DNA of 64,000 bases from Bacteroidia bacterium (GCA_025996865.1 BNTV01000003.1:1-64000); one strand, 5' to 3'. Positions 9,615-21,200 are shown, counted from the first letter of the stretch. Notes: generated from the letters alone by a model not told the origin. Made by a program: numbers and translations.

Positions 9615-12326
9615 TTAAAATTTGTATCTTACTCCAATGGAGAAATTTCGTCCGTAATATTCTTTTCGTTCAACAATCCCGCCTTTGTAACGTTCTAATC
9701 CGGTGTTATTGCGGTTGATATCCTTCTCTTTAATGTATTGCAACATCGGCGTATCCAGCAGATTCGTCGCTTTTGCAAAAATGGCCAGTCCGCATTTGAA
9801 GCGTTTTTCGAGCGAAGCGTCCAAACGAACGTATCCGGCTTGCCAGCTGTCTTCGTCAAGATAACGGGATACGATGCAAAGACGGTCGCCCGTGTAGGAA
9901 AAAGCCAGTTGCCCGTCCCATTCACGTTTTGTATCTTTTACAAGCAAGGATACATTGACTACATGCTCTGCTTGCCCAAACAGGGGACGTATTTGATCAA
10001 CGTATTCGGTGATGTAATTTGTTTCGCCATTGGGATCGGGATTCGGAAGTACTTGCATTTTCGTCGTCGTAATATTGGAATTGGTAAACGTATAATTGGC
10101 TTTGACGCCGAACCAATTGAAATATTTCATGATATCCGCTTCAAAACCGTAATTATCGGCGTCTCCGAAATTCATCGGCATATAGTAGGTATCTTGTCCG
10201 AAACCGCTCATCATTCCAAATTCGATGGGATTTTTGATTTTTTTATAAAATAAACCCAACATGAATTGTTCGGAAGGACGGGGAAAATATTCGTAACGCA
10301 AATCGAAATTATCGGCGACCGTATGTTTCAAATCGGGATTACCGCGTTCTTTGTAATCTTCGTAAATCAGGCTGTAAGGAACGATTTCAAAAAAACTCGG
10401 ACGGTTGATGGCTTTCACATACGAGAGACGCAAGTTGGCGTCCCTGTGGACTTTGTATTTAATGTGAAAACTCGGTAGATAATCGGTATATTCCTGATTT
10501 CCTTCGTTTTTGGCGCCGTCAACCGGAAATTTCAGGTAATAACCCTGGTTGGTATATTCGGCACGCAAACCGGCGGTGAATTGCCATTGGCTGAAAACCA
10601 GATTGCCGGATAAATAGCCGGCGCTCACTTTTTCGGTAGCGTCGTAATTAAGCGGATCGCTCAGATTTCCATGTGCATTCACTTCAAAACGCACTTCATC
10701 GAAGTTGTTCCAATGCACGCCCTTGATCAATTCCCGCGGATTGGGCAGCGATTCGTCGTAGGGCTTGAACAAGTATTCGTTGTAATAACTGTCGCGTACT
10801 TTGTTGCGATACATTCCACCGGTCGCCCAGTCGAATTTTGCCCGGCCGATATTCATAGTATAGTGGAGATTCGCATAACCGGCTTTGTCCTTGTCGGAGT
10901 TGTGTTCCCAACGGCGAGTGGCGCCTGTATTCATATCAATCGTAATAATTTGATTCACCACCTTTTCGTTGATTTGCACATTATCGGGTGTTTCGTTGGA
11001 CGCTTTCCCGTAAATCAGCGACCAATCGAAACGAAGTTTTTCACCGGTAAAATCATGAATGCCTTTGAGTGTCGAATTGAAAATCGCCTGGTGATTCCAA
11101 CGAAGCCGCATGGTTTGTCCGTTCAGGTCTCGGGCATCCCTGACCTGTGCGTTGCGGAAATCCATAAAGGCATTGTACCACATTAATTTGTGGTATTTCG
11201 ACAAGTGGTAGTCCAATTTGGCATGAAGACCCGAACGAGTCTGCTGATTGGAAAAATCACGTTTGGTGATTTGTTGCTTTCCATCCGTTGTCATCGCGCT
11301 ACTGTACATGTCGCTCGTATTTCCCCGGTATTCATTGGAATAACTACCGGCGAGCATAATCCCCAGACGATTGTGGAAAACGCGGTTGCCCCAGGTAATT
11401 CCTCCTGTCAGATTGGGATTAACGTTACCACTGTTCAGGTGAAGATTTTTAGTCGTAAAATCTTTTGTTTTAATCGGATAATTCAAACCATATTTTTCGT
11501 TGGGCGACATCGGATTTATCGTCGAATAATCAAAAGATTGATAATCACGTGAAAGAGACTGACTATTACTGCCGGTCGAAAGATGAACTGTAAATTGCCG
11601 GCACGAAGGAGCATCTTTCATTACCATGTTGACGGCGCCTCCGATACCGTCACCTTCCATATCGGCGGTCAGCGATTTGGTGACTTCAAGTCTATCAAGT
11701 AATTCCGATGGGAAAATATCAAGTGGAACGAAACGGTTTTTATTGTCCGGACTGGGGATTTTTATTCCGTTAACGAGCGTGTAATTGAACCGTTTATCCA
11801 TACCGCGTAAAAGCGCATATTGCCCGTCGCCGGTGTTGCTGCGTTCCATTACGATTCCCGACATCCGCTGGATAACATTGGCCACAGTCAAATCGGGCGA
11901 TAATTCAATCGCTTTGGCGCTCATCACATTTACCACATTGATGGCGTTTTTTTCGATGCTTCGCGCACTGATTTCGGTATTCCGGACATCGTTTCCGTAA
12001 ACAGTTACTTCGCTTATCTGCATCGTTTTATGTTCGAGGGAAACAGCTATGGGATTAGCGGCGCCACCGCTGACGGTTACCGTTTTTTCGTTATATCCCA
12101 AGTAGTTGCAAACCAATTGAACCGGAAAATGAGAAATATTGGCGAGGGTAAAGCTACCGTCCAAACCGGCGGATGTTCCCTGTCGCGGATTGTCTTTCAG
12201 ATAAATGGTAGCTCCGATTAGTTCCTCTCCGGTTTCAGAGTCTTTAACAACTCCCTTAATAGATTGAGCATCGGTAATTTGTGTAAACAGTAATCTGATA
12301 ATCAATAATACAAAAAATCTTTGCAT
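9615..12326 (-). CDS. TonB-dependent outer-membrane receptor
   Basis: The product is 903 residues. After a signal peptide, a carboxypeptidase-regulatory-like domain (about residues 22-105, SIKGVVKDSETGEELIGATI) precedes the plug, which carries RMSGIVMERSNTGDGQYALL and RGMDKRFNYTLVNG. The C-terminal beta-barrel ends in NFSIGVRYKF with terminal Phe. The type is the CirA/FecA-like receptor group of Bacteroidota rather than a SusC, since no SusD follows. It is the first gene of an operon with a beta-helix lipoprotein and a phosphoesterase, so the likely ligand is a phosphorylated or anionic compound. Its upstream region is shared with the divergent transglutaminase gene. Confidence 0.92.
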   Translation of the reverse strand: MQRFFVLLIIRLLFTQITDAQSIKGVVKDSETGEELIGATIYLKDNPRQGTSAGLDGSFTLANISHFPVQLVCNYLGYNEKTVTVSGGAANPIAVSLEHKTMQISEVTVYGNDVRNTEISARSIEKNAINVVNVMSAKAIELSPDLTVANVIQRMSGIVMERSNTGDGQYALLRGMDKRFNYTLVNGIKIPSPDNKNRFVPLDIFPSELLDRLEVTKSLTADMEGDGIGGAVNMVMKDAPSCRQFTVHLSTGSNSQSLSRDYQSFDYSTINPMSPNEKYGLNYPIKTKDFTTKNLHLNSGNVNPNLTGGITWGNRVFHNRLGIMLAGSYSNEYRGNTSDMYSSAMTTDGKQQITKRDFSNQQTRSGLHAKLDYHLSKYHKLMWYNAFMDFRNAQVRDARDLNGQTMRLRWNHQAIFNSTLKGIHDFTGEKLRFDWSLIYGKASNETPDNVQINEKVVNQIITIDMNTGATRRWEHNSDKDKAGYANLHYTMNIGRAKFDWATGGMYRNKVRDSYYNEYLFKPYDESLPNPRELIKGVHWNNFDEVRFEVNAHGNLSDPLNYDATEKVSAGYLSGNLVFSQWQFTAGLRAEYTNQGYYLKFPVDGAKNEGNQEYTDYLPSFHIKYKVHRDANLRLSYVKAINRPSFFEIVPYSLIYEDYKERGNPDLKHTVADNFDLRYEYFPRPSEQFMLGLFYKKIKNPIEFGMMSGFGQDTYYMPMNFGDADNYGFEADIMKYFNWFGVKANYTFTNSNITTTKMQVLPNPDPNGETNYITEYVDQIRPLFGQAEHVVNVSLLVKDTKREWDGQLAFSYTGDRLCIVSRYLDEDSWQAGYVRLDASLEKRFKCGLAIFAKATNLLDTPMLQYIKEKDINRNNTGLERYKGGIVERKEYYGRNFSIGVRYKF

Positions 12327-12428
12327 GTCCTATTAATTTTTTCGTAAAGATCGAATAGAATTATTACTTTTCAGTTACGATAGTATTAAAAAGAAATGAC
12401 ATCTGTGTGTTATATAAAAAATTTCATA

Positions 12429-12436
12429 TAAATTTG
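12429..12436 (+). promoter_or_regulatory. -7 box upstream of the transglutaminase-like gene
   Basis: TAAATTTG matches the TAnnTTTG -7 element about 40 bp before the start codon. No good -33 TTG is seen at the right distance, so support is moderate. Confidence 0.4.
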
Positions 12437-12474
12437 TACCCGTTAATTCAATAATCCCTAAAAATTCATTATTT

Positions 12475-15129
12475 ATGAAACGTTCATTATTTATTTCTTT
12501 GTTATCCACAGTTATATTAATTGTGTCCTGCACAAAAAAAGAAACGCATTTCCTGAAAAATGAAAATTACCGCAACCAGGTCCTCGCCCAGTTTGAGAAA
12601 CGCAAAACGGAAGCGGCCAAACGAAGCAAAGCCTTGTTTTCCGTGCTGGAAAAGGAAGAACTTACTTTAGAACAAAAAGAAGCGCTCGAATTTTTATACG
12701 CTTATATGCCTCTGTGTGACCTGGCCGATTATGACGGCGAATTTTTCCTGCAACAAGTCGATGCTGCATTCAAGGCTCGGGATTATTTCGCTTGGGGAAA
12801 AACCGTTCCCGATGATATTTTCAGGCATTTTGTCCTTGTGTATCGCGTCAATAACGAATATTTGGATACGGCTCGCAGCGCCTTTTTTGAAGAACTCAAA
12901 GACCGGATTAAAAATCTTTCCATGGCCGATGCCGTACTCGAAGTTAATCATTGGTGCCACGAAAAGGTCTGTTATAGAGGAACTGACGGCCGGACTTCCG
13001 CACCTTTGGCTTTAGTGCGGACTTCCTGGGGACGTTGCGGCGAAGAATCGACTTTTACGGCGGCGGCGCTCCGGGCGGTAGGCATTCCTGCCCGGCAATG
13101 TTATACGCCCCGCTGGGTGCATACCGACGATAATCACGCTTGGGTCGAAGCCTGGGTGGACGGTAAATGGCATTATATAGGCGCTTGCGAACCCGAACCG
13201 GAATTGGACGTCGCCTGGTTCACCGGCCCCGCCAAACGTGCGATGATGGTGCATACCAATGTCTTCGGATTATATACCGGCCCGGAAGAAAAAAATCTGG
13301 AAACCCCTTTATATTCAAAAATCAATCTTTTGGGAAATTACGCCGAAACCCGTCCGGTGAAAGTGCAAGTCGTGGACGAAAACAACCAACCGGTTGAAGG
13401 AGCGAAAGTTGAATTCATGGTTTACAATTATGCCGAATTTTATCCGATTTCGACCAATACGACGGACAAGGAAGGTAAAACCTCAATTATCTCAGGGAAA
13501 GGCGATTTGATGATTTGGGCAAGTCTGAAAGATCAATACGGTTACACGAAATCAAACGTTCAGGACGAAATGACCGTTGTAAAATTAGACCGCAAGCCCG
13601 GAGCGGAATACGAAGAACAAATCGTGATGAATGTTCCGGGCGAACAACCGGTGAAAAAACTTTCTCCCGAAGCCATTGCAAAAAATACGGTTCGCCTGAC
13701 TTACGAGGACTCTGTCAGAACAGCTTACATGAATACTTTTATCCAACAGGAGCAAGCCGGCCAATGGGCGGAAAGTGAAAAATTAGATAAAACCGATGTT
13801 TGGAAATACCTGAATGCGGCTCAAGGCAACTGGCAGGAAATCAAGAATTTCATTGCCAACGAAAAAAATAACCCCCAATTATTTCCATTTTTAGCCACTT
13901 TGTCGAAAAAAGATCTTCGGGATACGCCGGCCGAATATTTAAGCAATCATCTGCAAACCGGAAAAACTTTGGAAATCAAAGACGGAACGACTAAAAATCA
14001 AATCGTTTCCTATATTCTTTCCCCGCGCATCGAATCGGAATTGATTCGTCCGTGGAGAATTTTTCTGCAAACGCAAAGAAGTAGCGAAGACAGAGCGGAA
14101 GTTCGCAAAAATATCAGCTATCTCATTGATTACATCAGCCGTAATGTAAAAATAAACGACGACGAAAATTATTACAATTGCCGGATTACACCGCAAGGCG
14201 TGTATGAATTAGGAATCGCCGACGTTCGTTCGCGCAACATTTTTTTCGTCGCAGCTTGCCGCAGTTTGGGGATTCCCGCCCGGATCGAACCGGCAACCGG
14301 CAAACCGCAATATTCTGAAAACGGAACGTGGATCGATGCCGCTTTTGAAAAAGAATCGTCCGCCACAGCCAATCTTCCCAAAGGGAAAATCACGCTCAAA
14401 AACGGAGCAGGCAATGTTATAAAACCGGGCTATTACTCGCATTACACCTTGGCTTATTTCAAAGATGGCGAATTCCGGACTTTGGATCTGGAAGGAAATC
14501 CGGTTGCCGCCAATTTTCCTTATACCTTGGATTTGGACGAAGGTTACTACCGTTTGATGATTGGAAGCCGCGCCAATGACGGTTCGGTTACCGTTTCCAC
14601 GAAACATTTCGAATTAAAAGGAAATACGACTCAAACACTTGAAATCAAGATGCCGCAGATAGAAAACAAATTGATGGTGAAAGGAATCGTTGATATGAAC
14701 TCGGTTGTCGTACTGAACGACCAATCCAAAGCGAGCTTAAAAGAATTATCGAAGGGAAAAGGTTTAATGCTTTGCTTTGTCGATCCGGGGAAAGAGCCTT
14801 CAAAACACATTCTGCAAGATCTTCCCGCTGTTCAGGAAGCCCTTGAAACTTGGGGCGGAGGTGTTTTATTCGTGGTTCCCGGCGACAAATTCAGCAAAGG
14901 ATTCGATGCCTCCGTATTCAAGAATTTGCCCAAACAAACGCAATGGATTGTTGACGACGCACTTTTGAAAGCAGCTGCCGGCGCCTTGCAACTCGATTTG
15001 GGAGACAATTTTCCGTTGACTTTGTATCTTTCCGATAATGGAGGAATTTTGTTTTCTTCGGTCGGCTACCGGATTGGGACAGGGGAAGAGGTTTTGAAAA
15101 TTATTCGGTTGGAGGAAGGGATGAAATAG
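12475..15129 (+). CDS. Transglutaminase-like lipoprotein with duplicated core
   Basis: The 884-residue lipoprotein (lipobox VSCTKK) has a transglutaminase-like cysteine-protease fold. SWGRCGEESTFTAAALRAVGIP (about residues 182-203) holds the nucleophile Cys, DNHAWVEAWVDGKWH holds the His, and a later Asp is plausible. A carboxypeptidase-regulatory or CNA-like insert follows (VQVVDENNQPVEGAKVEF). A second, degenerate core has RNIFFVAACRSLGIPARIEP, where Ala replaces the GES context. The C-terminal 130 residues look like a thioredoxin-like segment (LMLCFVDPG) without a CxxC. It may act on cell-surface peptides or peptidoglycan. The substrate is unknown. Confidence 0.8.
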   Translation: MKRSLFISLLSTVILIVSCTKKETHFLKNENYRNQVLAQFEKRKTEAAKRSKALFSVLEKEELTLEQKEALEFLYAYMPLCDLADYDGEFFLQQVDAAFKARDYFAWGKTVPDDIFRHFVLVYRVNNEYLDTARSAFFEELKDRIKNLSMADAVLEVNHWCHEKVCYRGTDGRTSAPLALVRTSWGRCGEESTFTAAALRAVGIPARQCYTPRWVHTDDNHAWVEAWVDGKWHYIGACEPEPELDVAWFTGPAKRAMMVHTNVFGLYTGPEEKNLETPLYSKINLLGNYAETRPVKVQVVDENNQPVEGAKVEFMVYNYAEFYPISTNTTDKEGKTSIISGKGDLMIWASLKDQYGYTKSNVQDEMTVVKLDRKPGAEYEEQIVMNVPGEQPVKKLSPEAIAKNTVRLTYEDSVRTAYMNTFIQQEQAGQWAESEKLDKTDVWKYLNAAQGNWQEIKNFIANEKNNPQLFPFLATLSKKDLRDTPAEYLSNHLQTGKTLEIKDGTTKNQIVSYILSPRIESELIRPWRIFLQTQRSSEDRAEVRKNISYLIDYISRNVKINDDENYYNCRITPQGVYELGIADVRSRNIFFVAACRSLGIPARIEPATGKPQYSENGTWIDAAFEKESSATANLPKGKITLKNGAGNVIKPGYYSHYTLAYFKDGEFRTLDLEGNPVAANFPYTLDLDEGYYRLMIGSRANDGSVTVSTKHFELKGNTTQTLEIKMPQIENKLMVKGIVDMNSVVVLNDQSKASLKELSKGKGLMLCFVDPGKEPSKHILQDLPAVQEALETWGGGVLFVVPGDKFSKGFDASVFKNLPKQTQWIVDDALLKAAAGALQLDLGDNFPLTLYLSDNGGILFSSVGYRIGTGEEVLKIIRLEEGMK

Positions 15130-15157
15130 ACACCTCCTGTTTGGCTACCGGGTTAAA

Positions 15158-17335
15158 TTACCGTCCCAACTCAAACGCAAACTTGACCCCAACCGCCTCA
15201 TACTCCAAATGCCGAAACGAAACAAACACTCCGGCATTCCCAATAAAATTACCGACTCCATATCCAACCTCTGTATAAAAAGGACGGGCTGGAGTACATA
15301 ACTGGCTGGCATAGAGTCGTTCTTTCAAAATATCCTTACTCACGCCACGAAACCATCGCAAAACCGTGGATGGAAATTCGTACATAAAATGCGCCTGGAT
15401 ATAGGAATCGGACGCATCATACCATTCGCCGGCCAACAAATGGAATACGCCGCCAATGGGATCTTCCCAGGATTGTGGAAAATTGTGCCGCTGAAAGTTA
15501 TTGAAATTGGCGAAATAAACCGACCGGGTATTGACAAACCTCCCCATCCCGGCGTAATATTGAAAAGAACTCATCAAACCTGTCGGAATCTTTTGTTGAA
15601 TATCCGCTTCTATTTTCGAATAATTGCTGTTACTTCTCAAAAATTTGTTCACGCCCCAAACATATTCTATCGAAAAAGTGGGAAATTTTGAACCGAGATA
15701 CTCCTTCCGTTTCCCATTGAAACGGTAATATTGACCGGGAGTCCACTCCAATCCGATCATCGGCGCAAAAGCTTTGTAATTATCATCCACCAAGCCCAAA
15801 ACTTCTTCGGTTATACCGAGACTTGACCGCAATACATTTTTTTTATCGCTTTCTTTTTTGATGGGAATATACCAGTCGTAATAAATACCTCCCCGGAAAA
15901 GCAATCCGTTACAGATCTCATATTTTCCTTCCAAACTCATTTTGAGATGGCGGAAATAATCCAGGTTCAAATCTTCGAACCGGATAGAATCCGGTATTTC
16001 TTCCGTAATCAAATCAATAAATTTGGAATTATAGGTCTGGTTCCGGTTTCCGAAATTGAAGTTGATTTCCCCGAACCGGCGAGGCTGATACAACCAATAT
16101 ACCGGCGTATTGAAATAAACCTGTTTCCGTTGAAACAAAAGTCCCAAGTTGGGTTTGAACTGTATTTCCCGTCCCGTTTCATACCGTCTGAAAAAACGGA
16201 ATTGCTGCCAATAAACCAATCCGTTCCATTTTGAGTAACCCAATTTGAAAGGGTTCAACAGACCGGAATAACTCATCTTGGAATCATTATAATCAAAGCG
16301 CCGGGGCGTAATGATACCTTTGGGAATATCCAATAGTTTTGTCCAAAAATTGGAAGTAGAATCTTTGGAGAAACCCGGATTCACGGAACTCGCCAGATAC
16401 GCTTCTTCTTTGGACGTAAGTGAAATTTTACGGTTTTCCGTCCAATACGTTTCGTCCTTGACAAAAGGTAATGAATCGTTAGACTCTGTAAAATAATCGC
16501 TTAAATCGTACTTGACGAGTTCCGGTTTTTGCTCCAAATACTTCCTTTTGAGGGAAGTATAGTCGAATTTTACGGAATAATGACTGTCGGTTACATTTCC
16601 CAATAATTGAGTTTTGAAATAAATATCTGTTTTCAAAGGCATTAGAAAAGCGTTACCACTCAAACCAAACTCCGTCGAAATTTCAAACTTCGAAAATTCC
16701 CATTTCCCTTTGATGTCATACCGGTAAATCATCCACTGCCCGTCCACAACGGAAAAAACACCTGAAACCAATTGCAAACTCCTTATTTTTGGCGTCGCTT
16801 TTATCTGATGTATAAGGCGGTTTAAAGTATCCGTTTGCGAGATATATTCGTAACGATAATATTTGGATGCGCCTTTTGTCCATGGAAGAAGTATTTGTCC
16901 GTCAACGATTTTCGAATTGTAAGTATTGTTATTCAGAAATTGAATCACCCGCTCCTGAATATCAACTATATTAATTTTAGCCCCATTAACCGCAACAACC
17001 TGATGTGAAAAATAGTCCGGCTGTTTAAAATGAACTCTGAGAATTGTTTCGACAAAAGTGTTTTTCCCCTTCCTGTCCAAGTACAAAAAATCGGGAGCAT
17101 AACGGTAAAGAATATTTTTCTTCTTCACATCACTGTTTCCTTTAATATAGATGTCTGCGTCGAATTCATCCATATATTTTCCATAATACTCTTGATACTG
17201 AAACACTTTCAACAGGATGCTGTCGGTCCTGTTGTCCGCTTCTTTCGCTTCCGCGTGAAAAATGGGGAGAATACAGATACAGAGATATAAAAAATAACTC
17301 TTATACAAATACTTATATGAATAAACCTTAATCAC
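15158..17335 (-). CDS. DUF5686-type outer-membrane protein
   Basis: The 725-residue protein has a signal peptide and an N-terminal helix-rich start (ILLKVFQYQEYYGKYMDEF). It ends in a long C-terminal part with alternating Tyr/Phe strands typical of an outer-membrane beta-barrel. The order and wording (EYYGKYMDEFDADIYIKG, GQWMIYRYDIKGKWEF, RRFDYNDSKMSYSG) match what I recall of the DUF5686 family of Bacteroidota. Other members carry an extra N-terminal carboxypeptidase-like domain, absent here. The function is unknown. It converges on the transglutaminase gene with a 28-bp gap. Confidence 0.75.
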   Translation of the reverse strand: MIKVYSYKYLYKSYFLYLCICILPIFHAEAKEADNRTDSILLKVFQYQEYYGKYMDEFDADIYIKGNSDVKKKNILYRYAPDFLYLDRKGKNTFVETILRVHFKQPDYFSHQVVAVNGAKINIVDIQERVIQFLNNNTYNSKIVDGQILLPWTKGASKYYRYEYISQTDTLNRLIHQIKATPKIRSLQLVSGVFSVVDGQWMIYRYDIKGKWEFSKFEISTEFGLSGNAFLMPLKTDIYFKTQLLGNVTDSHYSVKFDYTSLKRKYLEQKPELVKYDLSDYFTESNDSLPFVKDETYWTENRKISLTSKEEAYLASSVNPGFSKDSTSNFWTKLLDIPKGIITPRRFDYNDSKMSYSGLLNPFKLGYSKWNGLVYWQQFRFFRRYETGREIQFKPNLGLLFQRKQVYFNTPVYWLYQPRRFGEINFNFGNRNQTYNSKFIDLITEEIPDSIRFEDLNLDYFRHLKMSLEGKYEICNGLLFRGGIYYDWYIPIKKESDKKNVLRSSLGITEEVLGLVDDNYKAFAPMIGLEWTPGQYYRFNGKRKEYLGSKFPTFSIEYVWGVNKFLRSNSNYSKIEADIQQKIPTGLMSSFQYYAGMGRFVNTRSVYFANFNNFQRHNFPQSWEDPIGGVFHLLAGEWYDASDSYIQAHFMYEFPSTVLRWFRGVSKDILKERLYASQLCTPARPFYTEVGYGVGNFIGNAGVFVSFRHLEYEAVGVKFAFELGR

Positions 17336-17451
17336 GCCATACCTATAATAAATTGAGCCTAAAAATAGTTATTTTTTCACTAATTTAGTGTCGAAAAAAC
17401 AGAAAAAATAGAAATTTATATTAAATCTAAAAAAAATTACTTATTTTTGTG

Positions 17452-17459
17452 CTACAAAA
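17452..17459 (+). promoter_or_regulatory. -7 box of the Crp/Fnr-family gene
   Basis: TATTTTTG fits TAnnTTTG and lies 18 bp before the ATG, so the leader would be very short. Confidence 0.45.
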
Positions 17460-17477
17460 CAATGTTCTAAAACACAA

Positions 17478-18176
17478 ATGTATAAGAGAGATGATGAATT
17501 CTTAGACTTTTCGAGCAGCCTGACGGATGTTTGGCGCTTGTTAAGCGAACAAGAACGCGAGTTGTTGCGGCAAAATGCGTATATTCAGCATTTTAAAAAA
17601 AACCATAAAATCTACTCCGAAGGAGATGTGCCGAAAGATTTGATGTGTCTGCTGAAAGGAAAAGTAAAAATCTACAAAGAAGGCATCGGCGGACGCAGCC
17701 AGATTATCCGCATCATCAAACCCGTCCAGTATTTTGCTTACCGCGCCTATTTTGCCAAAGAAAACTACTTAACCGACGCCGCCGCTTTTGAACCCTCAAC
17801 CGTTTGCATGGTTCCCATGACAGTGGTGAACAGTATTCTCAAAGAAAATTTCAATTTGTGCAAGTTTTTCATCCGGCAATTATCCGTTGATTTGGGCATC
17901 GCGGAAGAACGCACGGTGAATCTCACCCAAAAACACATTCGCGGACGCTTGGCCGAATCTTTGATTTTCCTGATTGACAGTTATGGATTGGAAGAAGATA
18001 ACACCATTAATATCTACCTCGCGCGCGAAGACCTCGCCAACCTCTCCAACATGACTACATCAAATGCCATCCGCACGCTATCCACCTTCGTTTCCGAAAA
18101 AATAATCGCTTTGGACGGTCGGAAAATCAAAGTGCTTGACGAAGATAAATTGAGAAAAATTAGCAAATTAGGATGA
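17478..18176 (+). CDS. Crp/Fnr-family transcriptional regulator
   Basis: The 232-residue protein has an N-terminal cyclic-nucleotide-binding-like beta-roll (about 30-130, YSEGDVPKDLMCLLKGKVKIYKE) and a C-terminal winged helix (about 165-225). The recognition region reads LAREDLANLSNMTTSNAIRTLSTF. No four-Cys iron-sulfur ligand pattern as in FNR is present. It sits directly upstream of the SusC/SusD pair, 102 bp away and in the same direction, and could regulate it. The effector is unknown. Confidence 0.9.
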   Translation: MYKRDDEFLDFSSSLTDVWRLLSEQERELLRQNAYIQHFKKNHKIYSEGDVPKDLMCLLKGKVKIYKEGIGGRSQIIRIIKPVQYFAYRAYFAKENYLTDAAAFEPSTVCMVPMTVVNSILKENFNLCKFFIRQLSVDLGIAEERTVNLTQKHIRGRLAESLIFLIDSYGLEEDNTINIYLAREDLANLSNMTTSNAIRTLSTFVSEKIIALDGRKIKVLDEDKLRKISKLG

Positions 18177-18205
18177 ATAATACTTAATTTATTAAAAAAA
18201 TTTAC

Positions 18206-18213
18206 TACTTTTG
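18206..18213 (+). promoter_or_regulatory. -7 box of the SusC/SusD pair
   Basis: TACTTTTG matches TAnnTTTG 65 bp before the SusC start and 29 bp after the regulator stop, so susCD can be transcribed separately. No clear -33 element is seen. Confidence 0.5.
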
Positions 18214-18278
18214 CTCCTGCAAACCGGTTTCTAATTAAATTAGGAACAAAATACGTTAAACTATTAAAAAAAATTATT

Positions 18279-21200
18279 ATGGTAAGATTTCAAAAAAAAT
18301 TTGCCTTATTTGCTCGTACATACATATTATACATAAGTATGTGCATCGGCGGAATTGTAATTCCGACTCAAGTTTATGCTGAGCAAAAAACGGATGCCCA
18401 ACAGCAACAAAAAGCGCTGAAAGGTAATGTTGCAGATGAAGCAGGTCCTATTATCGGGGCAAATGTTTCTGTTGTTGGAAAAACCATCGGAACCGTCACC
18501 GACGAAAATGGTAATTTTACACTTTCCAACCTCGCAAACGGGGATGTAATCCGAATCACGTATCTTGGTTATTTCTCAAAAGACATTGTTTATTCCGGAC
18601 AAGCGTCTGTGAATGTAACATTGACGGAGGACGCGAAAGTCTTGGACGAAGTAGTCATTACCGCTTTAGGTATCAAACGTGATAATCGAGCGCTGGGTTA
18701 TGCTGTAAGTTCAATTAGGGGTGAAGATATGATTAAAGCGGGTGTAACCTCTAACCCGTTGGCTACCCTTTACGGTAAGGCTGCCGGTGTCGGCATACAA
18801 GCCACTGCTGCCGGTCCCATGGGAGGTATGAAAATCAACATTCGCGGCGCACAAGGTTTGGAAAGTACCTCAGGTACTCGTCCCTTATTTGTGGTGGACG
18901 GCGTCCCTATCTATGATACGGAATCAAGTATGGCATCCCGGGACTACAATCCCTTAAATTCTTTTGACTTCGGTTCGGCTGTAAATGATATTAATGTGGA
19001 AGACATTGCATCAATGGAAATTCTGAAAGGTGCGAAAGCTGCCGTTTTGTATGGTAGCCTCGGAGCCAACGGGGTAGTTTTGATTGCCACCAAAAATGGA
19101 GCTGGAACAAGAGGCTTGGGAGTTCAGGTATCATACGGACAAGAATGGCACGAACCTTATTCGCTGATTAATTTCCAAAATGAATATGGTTCGGGAGAAA
19201 ATGAATATTCATACAATTACGAAGACGATGCGCAAACGATTCGCAGAACGGTAAGCAGCCGGTTCAATTTCGGTCCTAAATTCGACGGCTCGAATATCAA
19301 ATTTTTTGACGGTTCGAACCGCCAATATTTGCCGTATGAGAATAATTATTTGGATATGTTTGATACAGGCACATCCAGAAATGTATCGGCATCTATTCAA
19401 GGTGGAAATGAAAAAAGCAATATGCGTTTGGCTTTTACCAATTACGATTATGACGGAATAACACCCAATCAAAGTCAAATGAAAAATACATTAAGTTTCA
19501 ATGGACAGATGGAAGTATCCAAATTTGCTAAATTCGAGTTTGTTCAAAATCTCTACAATATTAAATCTCAGAATCGTATGTCCAATATTCAGCATCTTAT
19601 TGCTTTTGGAACATTCAACCGGGACTATGATATCAAAACAGCCATGACTGCTTATAAAGATGAGAACGGATGGATGCGGACCATAGACGAGTTGGGACAC
19701 TTGGACGGAAAAAGTTGGGGATGGCCCGATGCCTTTTTAGATCCCAATCATATCAATGACGGATTTTTCAATATGATGTGGAACATGAACGAAAACCGCA
19801 ATACGGATAAACGCATGCACTCCATTACGTCCGCTAAAGCGACTTTAACGTTTTTACCGTTCCTTAGCCTGACTTTGCAAGGAGGTCTTGACTATACCGA
19901 TACGGATTATTCTACCAAAAATATGTCGTATCGCCAGAATGAAACAACCGGTTCTTATGAAGGGGGATTATTCAGTTTCGAAAGAGAGCGCAATACCATA
20001 CAAGGTTACGAAGCGTTCCTCTCATTTAACAAATCGTTCATAGATGATAAACTGAATGTTTTTGCCTTTGGAGGTCCGGCGTATAGAAAAGTTTCTTATA
20101 CGGATATGAATGTGGGAACCAGAGGAAACAGCAAGTTTCCAGGCTTTTGGTCCCTGTCGAATGCCGATACATGGCCATCAAGCTACGATAGATATGTTTC
20201 GGGGTTTACACAGGAAAATGAATCATTGTACAGCGTATTGGGACAAGGAACCATTTCATGGGGTATGGAATATATTTTTGAAATTCAAGCGCGTAACGAC
20301 TGGGCTTCAACGCTTCCGAAAGCAAATCGCTCTTATTTCTATCCGGGAGCCTCATTTACATGGAATTTTACGGAGACTTTTGAAATTCCTCAAATCAATT
20401 ACGGTAAACTTTTCTTGTCATGGGCTGACGTAGGTCGCCCGGCAAACCGGTATTATGCGTTGAGAACGTACACTATAGAAACTTTGCCTCCACCGAATAC
20501 AAACATCAATGATGTTACCGGACCAACAGATTTATTTTCGGGAGACTTGAAACCCGAAAAAAAACGGGAATTTGAAATTGGAACAAGCCTTCGTATGCTT
20601 AAAAATAATCGGCTTGAACTCAATATGTCTTATTATAATGCTACATGGTATAATCAGATTATGGGAGTTCCTCTTTCATCGACAACCGGTTCAACAAATA
20701 TACGCATTAACGCCGGTGAAATTAATAATCAGGGACTTGAACTTTTTATTAACGGTGCACTCGTAACAACCGACCCTTTCCGTTGGGAAATGACGCTTAC
20801 AGCTGCCAAACAATGGGACAACATCAAAAAGTTGTACCCCGGTATTACTCAAAAGCAGGAATCTGCGGGAAACTTGCTTCGCAGAAAAACGGAAGGAGAA
20901 CGCATGAATACCTTGTGGATTCAGGATTATGCACGTAACGAAGAGGGAACCAGGATTGTAGGAGACAACGGTCTGTATTATTTATCCAACGACCCCAAAG
21001 ATGAAATTTGTCTCGGAAGTACAAATACCGATATATACGGAGGTCTCACAACCAACTTCTATTTACAGGGAAAATGGGGTATGTTAAATTTAATGGGAGC
21101 GCTTGACTATAAATTCGGTGGTATGATTCTTTCATACTCAAACTTCTATTTGCAAGGAAACGGTCTAACAGAAGAAACTTTGGCATACCGTGATACCGAA

